DNA of 41,319 nt. It comes from Clostridiales bacterium (GTDB lineage Bacteria; Bacillota; Clostridia; Christensenellales; Aristaeellaceae). Position numbers and translations under genes: made by a program. Positions 8,193 through 16,162 of this stretch are shown here, piece by piece. The DNA is taken from the NCBI GenBank assembly GCA_029012285.1, contig JAQXLU010000066.1:1-41319 (forward strand), in the 5' to 3' direction. Below the pieces are notes generated by a model, which saw only the letters and a program-made list of their open reading frames with translations, ran no database searches and had not been told where the DNA came from. Position 1 is the first letter of the stretch, and every line of letters begins with the position of its first letter.

Positions 8193-8447
8193 TTAACTCT
8201 GTTCGGAATATGTTTGAAGAAAGGAACAGCATTTGTCACAGATCTGTTTGCCCATATAGGTATGTAGATTGGTGGATGTGTAACAAAAGATGCAGCACGG
8301 ATGGTGTTTTTTCAAGATTATCAGATTGTTTTCTACATAGATTTCAACTAAGTCTTTTGCATTAATATCCATGGTGCGACGCAGCTCAATGGGGAGGACA
8401 ATGCGCCCGAGGGAATCGAGCTGACGGACAATACCGGTTGCTTTCAT
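8193..8447 (-). CDS. AbrB/SpoVT-type transition regulator with zinc ribbon
   Basis: 84 residues. The N-terminal swapped-hairpin DNA-binding domain is unmistakable (ATGIVRQLDSLGRIVLPIEL, RRTMDINAKDLVEIYVE, NNLIILKKH). The C-terminus carries two Cys pairs (CCIFC and CDKCC), a zinc-ribbon tail common in clostridial AbrB-like proteins. These proteins regulate the shift to stationary phase and sporulation. ATG 8447 has TGGAGG upstream. It is transcribed away from the TIR/caspase cassette, so the 258-base gap holds both promoters. A role in controlling the cassette is conceivable but unproven. Confidence 0.88.
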   Translation of the reverse strand: MKATGIVRQLDSLGRIVLPIELRRTMDINAKDLVEIYVENNLIILKKHHPCCIFCYTSTNLHTYMGKQICDKCCSFLQTYSEQS

Positions 8448-8608
8448 AAATGAACCTCCAGGAGTATATTTCATTATATTATAGCGCATTAATGGCCTAA
8501 AAGGCACAACTTGAGATAAAAAATGGAGTACTTGGAAATTTGTCATGTCTCCTTGCTATCTATTTTCCTGTGAATGCAAAAAAGATAGGGGTCTATGTCT
8601 TTAATATT

Positions 8609-8638
8609 TTGAAAAGACATGTGCGGTTTTACGATAAT
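8609..8638 (+). promoter_or_regulatory. Candidate promoter of the TIR/caspase cassette
   Basis: TTGAAA (8609-8614), an 18-base spacer and GATAAT (8633-8638), about 68 bases before the first ATG. The match is moderate and other hexamers in this AT-rich gap could serve. Confidence 0.35.
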
Positions 8639-8705
8639 TATGTTCTATATCCAATAATCCGGTTTTACTGAGATCGGAGTCTATTCTGATTTAGGAGGGG
8701 AGACA

Positions 8706-9185
8706 ATGAAAGTTTTTATCTCTCATAAGCGCGAGGATGCAGCTGAAGCAGAACGTGTTGCGAGGCTATTACGCGTTCATGATGTTGAGACTTATCTTGA
8801 TATCTTAGACCCTGTTGTGTTCAATGACGGCAAATCGCTTACTGATCACATTAAGAATAGCCTCAACTCATGTACAGACATTCTCGTAGTTATGTCTAGT
8901 GCTACTAAGTATTCACAATGGGTGCCTTTTGAGATCGGTATGGCCGCTCAGGTGGATCTTCCCACTGTTACTTATTTAGCAGAGAGGGTTCAACTTCCTG
9001 ACTACTTAACATACTGGCCCTGCCTACGAGAACTGGCAGATATAGGCAAGTATGTTGCGGTGCGTCGCAGTACAGCGCTTGAGATCCAGCGGCATTATCA
9101 AGGAAGATATGCCGTTGCAACCGCTGAGAAAAAGGCGCATGAAACCCGTATGTTCTATCAGAATCTGAAAAACACTTTGAAATAA
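8706..9185 (+). CDS. TIR-domain protein (predicted NAD-consuming immune signalling enzyme)
   Basis: 159 residues. The start KVFISHKREDAAEAERVARL is the TIR box 1 (FISH plus acidic residues). LNSCTDILVVMSSATKYSQW leads into the W72-x3-E76 motif (WVPFEIG) that holds the catalytic glutamate of bacterial TIR NADases. The rest (YWPCLRELADIGKYVAV and a helical tail) completes one TIR fold; there is no extra effector domain. It probably cleaves NAD or makes a cyclic ADP-ribose signal on infection. GGAGGGGAGA precedes ATG 8706. It is 51 bases upstream of the caspase-like gene in the same direction and probably co-transcribed. Confidence 0.88.
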   Translation: MKVFISHKREDAAEAERVARLLRVHDVETYLDILDPVVFNDGKSLTDHIKNSLNSCTDILVVMSSATKYSQWVPFEIGMAAQVDLPTVTYLAERVQLPDYLTYWPCLRELADIGKYVAVRRSTALEIQRHYQGRYAVATAEKKAHETRMFYQNLKNTLK

Positions 9186-9236
9186 CTGGTACAGTAAGTT
9201 ATGCTGTAAATACATAGAGTAGGAAAGGATGACATT

Positions 9237-10205
9237 ATGAGGAAGGCACTATGTGTAGGTATTGACAGTTACAGCCTCATTGACGATTTGGCAGGATGTG
9301 TTCATGATGCTAATGCTGTAAAAGCTGCACTTGAGAGAAATGGGGATGGCACACGAAATTTTGACGTGAAGCTCATGTGTGCTACGAGTGAGTCCACATA
9401 TATCACGCGCGGAGCTCTGAAAGACGCTGTAGAAGATCTGTTCCGAAGTGAAGATGAGATTGCTCTTTTTTACTTTGCAGGACACGGTTCTCTGGATGCC
9501 TGTGGTGGCTATTTGTGCACTAGCGAGAATTTTCGCATTGATGATGGCTTCTCGCTGAATGATCTGATGCAATATGTTGCCAAATCACCGGCGCATAATA
9601 AGATCATTGTTCTGGATAGCTGCCATAGTGGTGCTGTTGCCGGAGTACCTAGTATGCCAACCTATTCTGCGCTGGGTAATGGAACAACAATCCTTGCTGC
9701 CTGTGGTCCACGAGAAGGTGCAGCTGAATATGATGGTCATGGTGTGTTCACTGCACTATTCACCGAAGCGCTGTATGGTGGGGCGATGACACTGCTTGGA
9801 GATGTCACGCCTGGTAGTATTTATGCCTATATTGATCGCTCACTGTGCGCCTGGGATCAGCGCCCCATTTTCAAAGCGAACATCAGTAGTTTTGTATCCT
9901 TGCGCAAGTGTGCTCCCCTCATTAGTGTTGGAGAGCTTCATAAACTAACGGAGTTCTTCGAAACACCTTCTTATGAGTATCCGTTGGATCCAAGCTATGA
10001 ACCTGATAAGCACGAGGTTGAGGATAAGTCGGTGAATAAGGAGCATGAGGAGATTTTTGCTCTGCTTCAGAAATATGTGAAACTGAACCTTGTTGTGCCC
10101 TATGGCGAAGAGCATATGTATTATGCTGCAATTCGTAGTAAGGCTTGTAAGCTTACTGTACAGGGCCAACACTACTGGAATCTAGTAAAGAAAGGAACTA
10201 TATAA
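9237..10205 (+). CDS. Caspase-like (peptidase C14) protease
   Basis: 322 residues. The caspase fold spans about 1-235: KALCVGIDSY (first strand), YFAGHGS with catalytic His83, and IIVLDSCHSG with catalytic Cys129, followed by AACGPREGAAEY and GVFTALFTEAL typical of prokaryotic caspases. Both dyad residues are intact. The C-terminal part (about 245-322; HEEIFALLQKYVKLNLVVPY, KLTVQGQHYWNLVKKGTI) looks like a small helical or winged domain seen at the ends of bacterial caspases; it is a good candidate for sensing a signal, which is inference. There is no signal peptide. It lies between two TIR genes and is the likely effector of the cassette. AGGAAAGG precedes ATG 9237. Confidence 0.9.
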   Translation: MRKALCVGIDSYSLIDDLAGCVHDANAVKAALERNGDGTRNFDVKLMCATSESTYITRGALKDAVEDLFRSEDEIALFYFAGHGSLDACGGYLCTSENFRIDDGFSLNDLMQYVAKSPAHNKIIVLDSCHSGAVAGVPSMPTYSALGNGTTILAACGPREGAAEYDGHGVFTALFTEALYGGAMTLLGDVTPGSIYAYIDRSLCAWDQRPIFKANISSFVSLRKCAPLISVGELHKLTEFFETPSYEYPLDPSYEPDKHEVEDKSVNKEHEEIFALLQKYVKLNLVVPYGEEHMYYAAIRSKACKLTVQGQHYWNLVKKGTI

Positions 10206-10247
10206 GCCAGAAGGCTGTGTCTGTGATAGATATAGAGGAGGTTCATT

Positions 10248-10628
10248 ATGCTAAATGTATTCATCCCTCATCGCTGGAATAATGATGATTATGCAGAGAT
10301 CAGCGCCTTGCTTGATCGCACCAAATTCAAGGTGCGCGACTACTCTGTTCCGAGCTGGGCTCCTTTTGATGCGATTGATCGACGGTACAATCTGGATCCG
10401 CAGCTCCAACGGCAGATTAAGTATGCCAGCGTGGTGGTTTGCTCTAATCGTCCCGCTAATAATAATGGAATGGCAATGGATGAGATTAAGTATGCACTTA
10501 GCATCGGAAAGCCAGTTGTTGCTGTGAGGATTACCGACAATACAAGTACCGCTATTACAAGTCTTGGGATTCCCGTGGTTGCAAAGCGAAAAGATGCGCT
10601 GGAGAACTGGATTATGCGTAATACCTGA
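10248..10628 (+). CDS. ThsB-like TIR protein (DUF1863 type)
   Basis: 126 residues. The order VFIPHRWNNDDYAEISALLD, FKVRDYSVPSWAPF, LQRQIKYASVVVCSNRPA, MAMDEIKYALSIGKPVVAV follows the Thoeris ThsB / DUF1863 TIR-like fold. The glutamate in MDEIKYA (E79) is at the expected catalytic position. In Thoeris, ThsB makes a cyclic ADP-ribose isomer after sensing phage and the signal activates an effector. Here the neighbouring effector would be the caspase. It is 42 bases after the caspase stop, with GGAGG upstream of ATG 10248. The short C-terminus is normal for the family. The first TIR (8706) is not closely similar, so these are two different TIR types. Confidence 0.85.
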   Translation: MLNVFIPHRWNNDDYAEISALLDRTKFKVRDYSVPSWAPFDAIDRRYNLDPQLQRQIKYASVVVCSNRPANNNGMAMDEIKYALSIGKPVVAVRITDNTSTAITSLGIPVVAKRKDALENWIMRNT

Positions 10629-10665
10629 TATGCATTGACTATTCCTGGGCATTCTAATCATAAAG

Positions 10666-10704
10666 AGACCGCCTGATGCGAGCTGCATCAGACGGTCTAT
10701 TTAA
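10666..10704 (+). terminator. Terminator of the TIR/caspase cassette
   Basis: AGACCG-C-CTGATGC (10666-10679) pairs with GCATCAG-A-CGGTCT (10685-10698), leaving one mismatch and a 5-base loop, followed by ATTTAAC. It sits between convergent transcripts and may serve both. Confidence 0.65.
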
Positions 10705-10717
10705 CTACACAGGGATA

Positions 10718-11122
10718 TCAATATGTGCGTTCGTTGGAACAGCGAGTTATGGAATGGCCATCGGCATCATAGGTTGCCCATACGCGGTATGTGCCACTGC
10801 CGATATAGCTTGAATAGTCAACAGTTGCAGAGTAAGCATAGGCATCGTAGAACTTAGTTGTAGGCGCCGGTAAGGAACACACATAGGACCAGCTTCCGTC
10901 ATCATTTTTGATTTCTAGATAACATGAAGTGACTGAAAGGCAATCTTTAGTATCATATGTCACAGCTCTAAAAGAAACCTTTTTGGTTGACTTAAGAGTG
11001 GTAGAGGCAGAATCAAACTCAGTATCAGCATATGGAACAATTTCTTCAGAAAATGCTATACCCATTATGATGAAGAGACTCGCCAAGCTAACAATCAGAA
11101 TCCGGAAGAATATTTTACTCAT
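10718..11122 (-). CDS. Small secreted hypothetical protein
   Basis: 134 residues with a signal peptide (KIFFRILIVSLASLFIIMGI, then AFSEE). The mature part is rich in beta-forming residues and Ser/Thr/Tyr (YLEIKNDDGSWSYVC, SGTYRVWATYDADG) and looks like a compact beta-sandwich. No family is recognised. TAGGAG lies upstream of ATG 11122. Its start overlaps the end of the anti-sigma-like gene by 8 bases, so it belongs to the sigma-factor operon and may be a secreted output or target of it. Confidence 0.7.
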   Translation of the reverse strand: MSKIFFRILIVSLASLFIIMGIAFSEEIVPYADTEFDSASTTLKSTKKVSFRAVTYDTKDCLSVTSCYLEIKNDDGSWSYVCSLPAPTTKFYDAYAYSATVDYSSYIGSGTYRVWATYDADGHSITRCSNERTY

Positions 11123-11993
11123 GTGAACACGCTCCTACTATATTCTCAAGTATTGATAGACTTTTCTCAATTGAAATCGATCCTGCCACTTTATACACTG
11201 TGGAATCAACAATCCAGGTGAATGAGTTGGCTTCGATATTGGAACTAGTATAGACAGAGGTACCACAGATATCTATGTGCTCACCCTCATTGTCCTGCTC
11301 AAACGAAATGAATGCATCTTCAATATCTGTATAATGGTATATTGTCATCACGACAGTTTCATCGGTTGTTGATAGTGTATACTTGATGATCAGCATGATA
11401 ACTTCAGGTTCGACAAAAGCGGTATATTGGGTGTCCGTAGCGCTTAACGCGGATGGGTCGATTATTGTTGGAATGAAACCTAGGAATTCACAGAATTCTT
11501 TCCAATCATGTGTCTTCATGGTAGCATAATGGTCGTGCTCAGCAATGCTGTTCATGATGAGGTCGATGTTAACGTTGTGCCCCTCAATGATGTATTGCTG
11601 CTCGTCGGAACTAGAGTTCTGCGAAAACCATCTGAAACGTATTGCGCCCTGTGTAAGACAGATGAGTACAACAAACGCTGTGCAAACGAGCGCTATTCGC
11701 TTTGCAAATCCAACTGAGGAAGTATTTCTAGAATGAATCGGCGTTGCAACCTTTGTGTGCTGTCCTATGACTTTTAAGTATCGATCCTTAACGGAGACAT
11801 ACTTCTGTTCTTCTGTGGCTCTAATCTCCCACAGAAAATCTTCACAGGATTCAATGAAGTCGATGTTTGGTGAGTCTTTAAGGTACTCGGTTTCGATTGC
11901 TATGGTAAGTCTTTTGACAATATCATCGTATGTTATTCTGCCCGATAACACTTCCTGACGAAGCTTATCAATGAGCATACGATCATTATCCAT
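11115..11993 (-). CDS. Membrane anti-sigma-like protein
   Basis: 292 residues from ATG 11993, chosen because AAGGAGGTG lies 8 bases before it; an upstream in-frame ATG at 12014 overlaps the sigma stop but lacks such a site. The cytoplasmic N-terminal part is about 85 residues (DNDRMLIDKLRQEVLSGRIT, EDFLWEIRATEEQKYVSV). A single transmembrane segment follows (RIALVCTAFVVLICLTQGAI), then an extracytoplasmic domain of about 175 residues. Position directly after an ECF sigma gene and this topology fit an anti-sigma or sensor role. No known anti-sigma motif is visible, so the function is inferred from context. Confidence 0.65.
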   Translation of the reverse strand: MDNDRMLIDKLRQEVLSGRITYDDIVKRLTIAIETEYLKDSPNIDFIESCEDFLWEIRATEEQKYVSVKDRYLKVIGQHTKVATPIHSRNTSSVGFAKRIALVCTAFVVLICLTQGAIRFRWFSQNSSSDEQQYIIEGHNVNIDLIMNSIAEHDHYATMKTHDWKEFCEFLGFIPTIIDPSALSATDTQYTAFVEPEVIMLIIKYTLSTTDETVVMTIYHYTDIEDAFISFEQDNEGEHIDICGTSVYTSSNIEANSFTWIVDSTVYKVAGSISIEKSLSILENIVGACSHE

Positions 11994-12010
11994 TATCATC
12001 ACCTCCTTCG

Positions 12011-12586
12011 TCATCTATAGAACAGAAGAAGCAGTAAAAAGCACGGCAACTTATAATGTTTCTTCAGCTTTTTACGGATCCGGCTTATTCGACCTCGAAC
12101 GGTATCATTACTTACACTTTCAAGGATGGCAGTCTCTTCTGTTGTAAGGCCACACAAGAAGTGATCATAAAAAGTCTCAGCTTCATCCGGGGTCAGAATT
12201 GCATTTGCGACTTCTTCAAGCTCCTTCAAACGAGGATAGTGATCGAACTCGTCGAAAGCATCAAGCACGATATGCAGTTTCTTGTCAGGATTGTCGTCAA
12301 TAGTCTCCTTTGCATCTTCGTATTTCCAGTGCTGTTCACGCTTAATGTTTAGCAAGATATTCCGTAAGCTTACTTTGAGCCAGCCGATTTTGTTCGGATG
12401 CTTCATAAGAGACTCAACATCCTCGACGGCTTTCAGGTAGGTATCTTGCACTGCTTCTTCTGCGATCTCTCGCATGTGAGGTTGGTAGCCGAAAAAACGG
12501 TAGGCGTACTTTGTCAGCACATCCGCGCTTTGAAGGGTCAATTCGCGCAAGTAAGTTGCTTGTGCTTCAGTTAGTCTCTTCTTCAT
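12011..12586 (-). CDS. ECF-family RNA polymerase sigma factor
   Basis: 191 residues. Region 2 is visible as EIAEEAVQDTYLKAVEDVES with NKIGWLKVSLRNILLNIKRE. Region 4 is visible as ILTPDEAETFYDHFLCGLTT and ETAILESVSNDTVRGRISRI, followed by RKKLKKHY. The tail after it is oddly hydrophobic (CFLLLLLFYR). It differs from the truncated sigma factor at 1-326. It lies downstream of an XRE repressor and upstream of a membrane anti-sigma-like gene, the usual arrangement for a signal-responsive ECF module. GAGGAG lies about 12 bases before ATG 12586. Confidence 0.88.
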   Translation of the reverse strand: MKKRLTEAQATYLRELTLQSADVLTKYAYRFFGYQPHMREIAEEAVQDTYLKAVEDVESLMKHPNKIGWLKVSLRNILLNIKREQHWKYEDAKETIDDNPDKKLHIVLDAFDEFDHYPRLKELEEVANAILTPDEAETFYDHFLCGLTTEETAILESVSNDTVRGRISRIRKKLKKHYKLPCFLLLLLFYR

Positions 12587-12638
12587 AAGTGCAGTGTGCT
12601 CCTCGTGAGAAGTTTATGTCCTGAGATGCCCACGTTCT

Positions 12639-12986
12639 TTACGGCATCTCCTTTATCTCTTTGAATACTTGCTTCATTTCTTGAACCAAATGAACAATTC
12701 CATTTCGTTCGGCAGGAGAACAGTCTGCAAGCAGCAGATCGACTTCTTCCGACAATTGCCTCTGTGATTCTGGTGAACGATTATACAAGAGTTTGTCAGC
12801 TGAGATCGCGAGGGCGTCGCATACTCGTGAGAATACTGCGACGCTCATTTGCTGATCACCTTTCTCAATGTGGCTTACATATTGCGCTGAGATGCCAGCT
12901 TTCTCAGCGAGTTGTGCTTGCGTTAATTTCAGCGCGATTCGTTGCTTCTTAATGCGTTTGCCCAACTCTACTACATAGTGATCCAT
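12639..12986 (-). CDS. XRE-family transcriptional regulator
   Basis: 115 residues. An HTH_3 domain fills residues 7-66 (LGKRIKKQRIALKLTQAQLA, EKAGISAQYVSHIEKGDQQM, VFSRVCDALAISADKLLY). A helical C-terminal part probably dimerises. CGGAGGAG precedes ATG 12986. The upstream DNA has repeated GATAGT(A/G) motifs that could be its own operators. It is first in a leftward row with the sigma, anti-sigma-like and secreted protein genes and is 52 bases from the sigma gene, so it probably represses this operon. Confidence 0.88.
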   Translation of the reverse strand: MDHYVVELGKRIKKQRIALKLTQAQLAEKAGISAQYVSHIEKGDQQMSVAVFSRVCDALAISADKLLYNRSPESQRQLSEEVDLLLADCSPAERNGIVHLVQEMKQVFKEIKEMP

Positions 12987-13037
12987 GAACTCCTCCGACT
13001 ATCTCCTTGATCACTACTATTGTATTGTTTCTTGTCC

Positions 13038-13084
13038 GATAGTAGAATATACTATAGTTATAGACTAAAACGATAGTGATAGTA
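13038..13084 (-). promoter_or_regulatory. Candidate operator cluster upstream of the XRE gene
   Basis: GATAGTA/GATAGTG occurs at 13038, 13072 and 13078, and a palindrome ATACTATAGT lies between them. An inverted CACTACTAT is at about 13012. Clustered short repeats before a repressor gene suggest autoregulation. Between here and 13492 the only other structure is an inverted repeat at 13252; no gene is supported. Confidence 0.45.
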
Positions 13085-13251
13085 TTACATGATTTCTTCT
13101 TTGCCAGATCAACAAATAGGGATGCTTCGTCTCCTGTCACTCAATGCGTGATGCTTATCAGATTAAGTTATGTTCTATATCATCTTGTCAAGGTGTACAC
13201 CATATGCGCGATCAGAGAGTGCGACTAAAGCACTTGAGACAGGTTTGCCGT

Positions 13252-13273
13252 CTATGCGTTATCTATCGCATAG
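13252..13273. repeat. Short perfect inverted repeat
   Basis: CTATGCG (13252-13258) and CGCATAG (13267-13273) flank TTATCTAT in an otherwise empty stretch. It could be an operator or a recombination-related site. Confidence 0.4.
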
Positions 13274-13492
13274 CGAGGAAACTGCTAAAAATGTGCATGC
13301 ACAAAGGTGTAGAACTCTTTGATTGCATTACAAAATTGTATGTATTGACTAAAATGTTCGATGATATTCGATTAGTGATTGTACAATACGACGAATTTTC
13401 GTGATGTACCAATATATGGATAAATCACGACAAAAGGTTGCGGGTATTTTTGCTATCTTTGTTTCATCCCGAACCGGAAGGGGTGAGCATGT

Positions 13493-13810
13493 CTGAATCC
13501 GACTGAGCGGCGATCAGCGATTTTTGCTGTAATCACTGCGCGGCGATTTGATTCATTTCTGCATTTGGCAGAAGAATTTGACGTCAGCGAACGAACGATT
13601 CAGCGTGACATCATGCTCCTCATGCTTTCCTATCCTGTGGAAACGGTTCGGGGGCGAGGCGGCGGTGTCAAAATCGCGGAATGGTTTGATCCGGATAGTC
13701 CGGTTTTGAACCCAAAGCAAGTTTTATTGCTACGCAAGATCGAACCATTACTGAATACTGAAGACAAGGTTGTTTTGAACAGTATCTTACTTCAGTTTTC
13801 ACCTCGTTGA
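13493..13810 (+). CDS. Small HTH protein (DeoR/HTH_11-like) with apparent CTG start
   Basis: 105 residues if CTG 13493 is the start. The frame reads NPTERRSAIFAVITARRFDS, HLAEEFDVSERTIQRDIMLL, SYPVETVRGRGGGVKIAEWF, matching small clostridial HTH proteins that begin M-x-P-T-E-R-R and end in a G-x-GGG-V wing. The frame is open only from a TGA just before CTG, and no ATG or GTG is in frame at the right place. AAGGGG lies 8-9 bases before CTG. TTG 13565 would delete the first helix. Alternatives are a frameshift from the out-of-frame ATG at 13489, or a sequence error. It is probably a regulator of the recombinase module. Confidence 0.6.
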   Translation: MNPTERRSAIFAVITARRFDSFLHLAEEFDVSERTIQRDIMLLMLSYPVETVRGRGGGVKIAEWFDPDSPVLNPKQVLLLRKIEPLLNTEDKVVLNSILLQFSPR

Positions 13811-13849
13811 TCTAGCATCAATCCTTATTGAGGCCAATCTGCTAGATCA
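13808..13849. terminator. Inverted repeat after the HTH gene (weak terminator)
   Basis: TGATCTAGCA (13808-13817) and TGCTAGATCA (13840-13849) are perfect 10-base inverted copies, with a smaller CAAT/ATTG pair inside. There is no U-run, so it may equally be a protein or recombinase binding site. Confidence 0.4.
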
Positions 13850-13865
13850 TGCTGTACCTTGACAA

Positions 13866-14158
13866 GTGAATAGCGTGTTCAGGACGTTCCCATGTGGAGA
13901 AGCGGCTTATGGAGCGGCGCGATGATGGCATAGCTGGAGCGATAAACGTGATCCATAGATCCTGATGTGGCAATCAGGGCGCGATGAGGATACATGGGCA
14001 TAATGATACTTTCTCACGACCCCGCAAAGACTGACGGGGAGTTCCTGTGGCATACGCCAGTCCGGGGTGGACAGCGGTGCATATGGGGCTATGATGCGGT
14101 GCCCGCCGCAGCCTGATACACGCATTGTTTTCATCAATGAATGGAAGGAGTGTTCCAC
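13866..14158 (+). other. Non-coding leader with several hairpins
   Basis: No convincing gene. Local stems are visible: CCTGAT/ATCAGG near 13960, CCCCG/CGGGG near 14020-14040, and GACTG/CAGTC near 14030-14061. It may be an untranslated leader of the small gene at 14159, but no known RNA family was recognised. Confidence 0.3.
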
Positions 14159-14380
14159 ATGGCATTTGCCGTTGCTTCTAATGTCATAACAAACGAAAAC
14201 CTGGTTGACATTCGTGATGTGAAGGTAGATAAGACGCTCCCCAAGAATGAGCGCATAGCATCCTTCATTCGTCAGATCAAGAATCCCTATCATTTCCGTT
14301 GTGGTGATTTCGTAATCACAACAAGGTTTACTGAGGGGGGACAAACCCTTGAACAATGTCTGCAAGGTATCCTGCGTTGA
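14159..14380 (+). CDS. Small DUF6870-like protein of the recombinase module
   Basis: 73 residues, beginning AFAVASNVITNENLVDIRDV. The stretch VDIRDVKVDKTLPKNERIAS, then FIRQIKNPYHFRCGDFVI, resembles the small DUF6870-type proteins often found near site-specific recombinases in clostridial mobile elements; I recognise it by pattern only. ATG 14159 is preceded by GGAAGGAG. Function is unknown. It lies 117 bases upstream of the first serine recombinase in the same direction. Confidence 0.65.
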   Translation: MAFAVASNVITNENLVDIRDVKVDKTLPKNERIASFIRQIKNPYHFRCGDFVITTRFTEGGQTLEQCLQGILR

Positions 14381-14390
14381 ATCGGCAAAG

Positions 14391-14419
14391 TCGATTTTGT
14401 TTTTGATGAGTGCTATAAT
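14391..14419 (+). promoter_or_regulatory. Candidate promoter of the recombinase operon
   Basis: A consensus TATAAT at 14414-14419, with a weak TCGATT 17 bases upstream. The leader that follows carries an unusual mini-frame context (AAGGATGACC then CCCTGGCCTGA) resembling the leader of the 2512 gene. Confidence 0.45.
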
Positions 14420-14497
14420 GGTCGTGGAAAAGGATGACCCCCTGGCCTGACAACTGCTCATTGATCGCGGGACTTCCCGGGAGAAAGGAGTGGAATC

Positions 14498-16162
14498 ATG
14501 CCAAAATTCAGAGCGACCAAGTACATTCGCCTCTCTTACACCGATGATCGGAGCACTGAGAGTGACAGTGTAGGAAACCAGAGGAAGCTCATTGACGATT
14601 TTGTATCCAGGAATCCGGATATCGAGATCGTTTCGGAGCGAATTGACGATGGTTACAGCGGTACGATCTTTGACAGGCCTGCATTCAAGGAGATGATGCA
14701 GGATGTTATGGATGGAACGATCAACTGTATCATTGTAAAGGACTTGTCCCGTTTAGGCCGCGAGTACATTGAGACAGGACGGTACCTTCGCCGGGTTTTC
14801 CCCAGCTACGGCGTTCGCTTCATTGCCATCACGGATGGGATCGATACTGCCCACGATGCCTGCGCAGATGATCTTGCTGTATCGGTCAAGAACATAATGA
14901 ACGAAGCTTACGCAAGAGACATTTCTGTGAAGACCCGTGCAGCTTTGCGAGTCAAGCGCCGTAACGGTGACTTTGTTGGTTCCTTTACGGTATATGGCTA
15001 CATGAAGTCTGAAACGGATAAGAATCAGCTTGTGCCAGATCCGTATGCGTCACGGGTTGTGCAGGACATATTCCGTATGCGGCTGGATGGCCTGAGTGCC
15101 AACAAGATTGCCGGCGAACTGAATCGCCTTGGTATTCTGTCGCCAATGGCGTACAAGAAGAACCACGGTATCCCGTACGCCCGTAGGGGCTGGAGTGCCG
15201 ACAAGGATGATTGCAAGTGGTCAGCGACCACGATTATCCGGATATTACAGGATGAAGTGTATATCGGAACCCTTGTCCAGGGAAAACAGGGATCGCCTCA
15301 TTTCAAGATAAAAGAGATGGAGCAGCTCCCGGCTTCTGAATGGATTCGTGTTCCGGATGCTCATGAGCCGATCATTACCCGTGAATCATTTGAGCTTGTG
15401 CAGCGGATCAGAGGACTGGATACCCGATCTGCCCCCGATCAGAACGGGGTGTACATGTTTTCCGGTTTGCTGATCTGCGGCTGCTGCGGCGGGAAGATGA
15501 TCCGGAAGACTAACAAGGTCGGTGAAAGAACCTACCATTACTATTACTGCCCGACCGGGAAGAAGGGATGCACGCACCCGACCATGCTCAAGGAAGAAAC
15601 GCTCGCGGCATGTGTTCTGAACCTTCTGAAAGCGCACATCGGCAATCTCGCTTCCCTGGAAGCGCTGCTTGCCGGGATTGATCAGGACAGTATCAATCAA
15701 GCGCTTGTCAAGGAGTATCGGGAACACATTGCTGAAAATGAGCAAACACTTGCCAAGGCGCTGGAATATAAAGCGCGCCTGTATGAGCATCTTGTGGCAG
15801 GGGACATCACACGTGAAGAGTATGCGACCTTCAAGGAAGACTATACTCGCAAGGCGGCATCCGCGCAAGAGAGTATCCGACTTCTGCAGGAGAAGCTGAC
15901 TGATGTGTTGGAGAACAAAAGCGAGAGGAATCGCTGGATCGCTAACTTTACACAGTTCGCTGAACTGGATGCGCTGGATCGAAAGGCTCTCATTCATATG
16001 GTGAAGTACATCAGGGTAATATCCAAGACAGAGTTTGATGTATCCTTTGCTTTCCAGGATGAGTACAAGAAAGCGATTCAGCTGCTTGCAGAGGCTTCCC
16101 GCATGGCAACAGAATCCGGGAGTCACCTTGCAGGGGCTTCGGCTGGCAGAAAGGTAGGATGA
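14498..16162 (+). CDS. Large serine recombinase 1
   Basis: 554 residues. The resolvase catalytic domain starts KYIRLSYTDD with nucleophile Ser13. Conserved DGYSG, IIVKDLSRLGRE and the ISVKTRAALR region follow. A Recombinase domain spans about 165-270 (GYMKSETDKNQLVPDPYASR). A zinc beta-ribbon follows (LLICGCCGGKM, YYYCPTGKKGC), then a coiled-coil region and a C-terminal tail. Such enzymes excise and integrate mobile DNA between short att sites. All catalytic motifs are intact. AGAAAGGAG precedes ATG 14498. Its stop overlaps the start of recombinase 2 (ATGA). Confidence 0.93.
   Translation: MPKFRATKYIRLSYTDDRSTESDSVGNQRKLIDDFVSRNPDIEIVSERIDDGYSGTIFDRPAFKEMMQDVMDGTINCIIVKDLSRLGREYIETGRYLRRVFPSYGVRFIAITDGIDTAHDACADDLAVSVKNIMNEAYARDISVKTRAALRVKRRNGDFVGSFTVYGYMKSETDKNQLVPDPYASRVVQDIFRMRLDGLSANKIAGELNRLGILSPMAYKKNHGIPYARRGWSADKDDCKWSATTIIRILQDEVYIGTLVQGKQGSPHFKIKEMEQLPASEWIRVPDAHEPIITRESFELVQRIRGLDTRSAPDQNGVYMFSGLLICGCCGGKMIRKTNKVGERTYHYYYCPTGKKGCTHPTMLKEETLAACVLNLLKAHIGNLASLEALLAGIDQDSINQALVKEYREHIAENEQTLAKALEYKARLYEHLVAGDITREEYATFKEDYTRKAASAQESIRLLQEKLTDVLENKSERNRWIANFTQFAELDALDRKALIHMVKYIRVISKTEFDVSFAFQDEYKKAIQLLAEASRMATESGSHLAGASAGRKVG

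Noticed and set aside
13144-13404. An 86-codon plus-strand frame between the XRE and HTH genes
   Set aside because: It has no recognisable domain and no clear ribosome binding site, and it includes an inverted repeat that looks regulatory.
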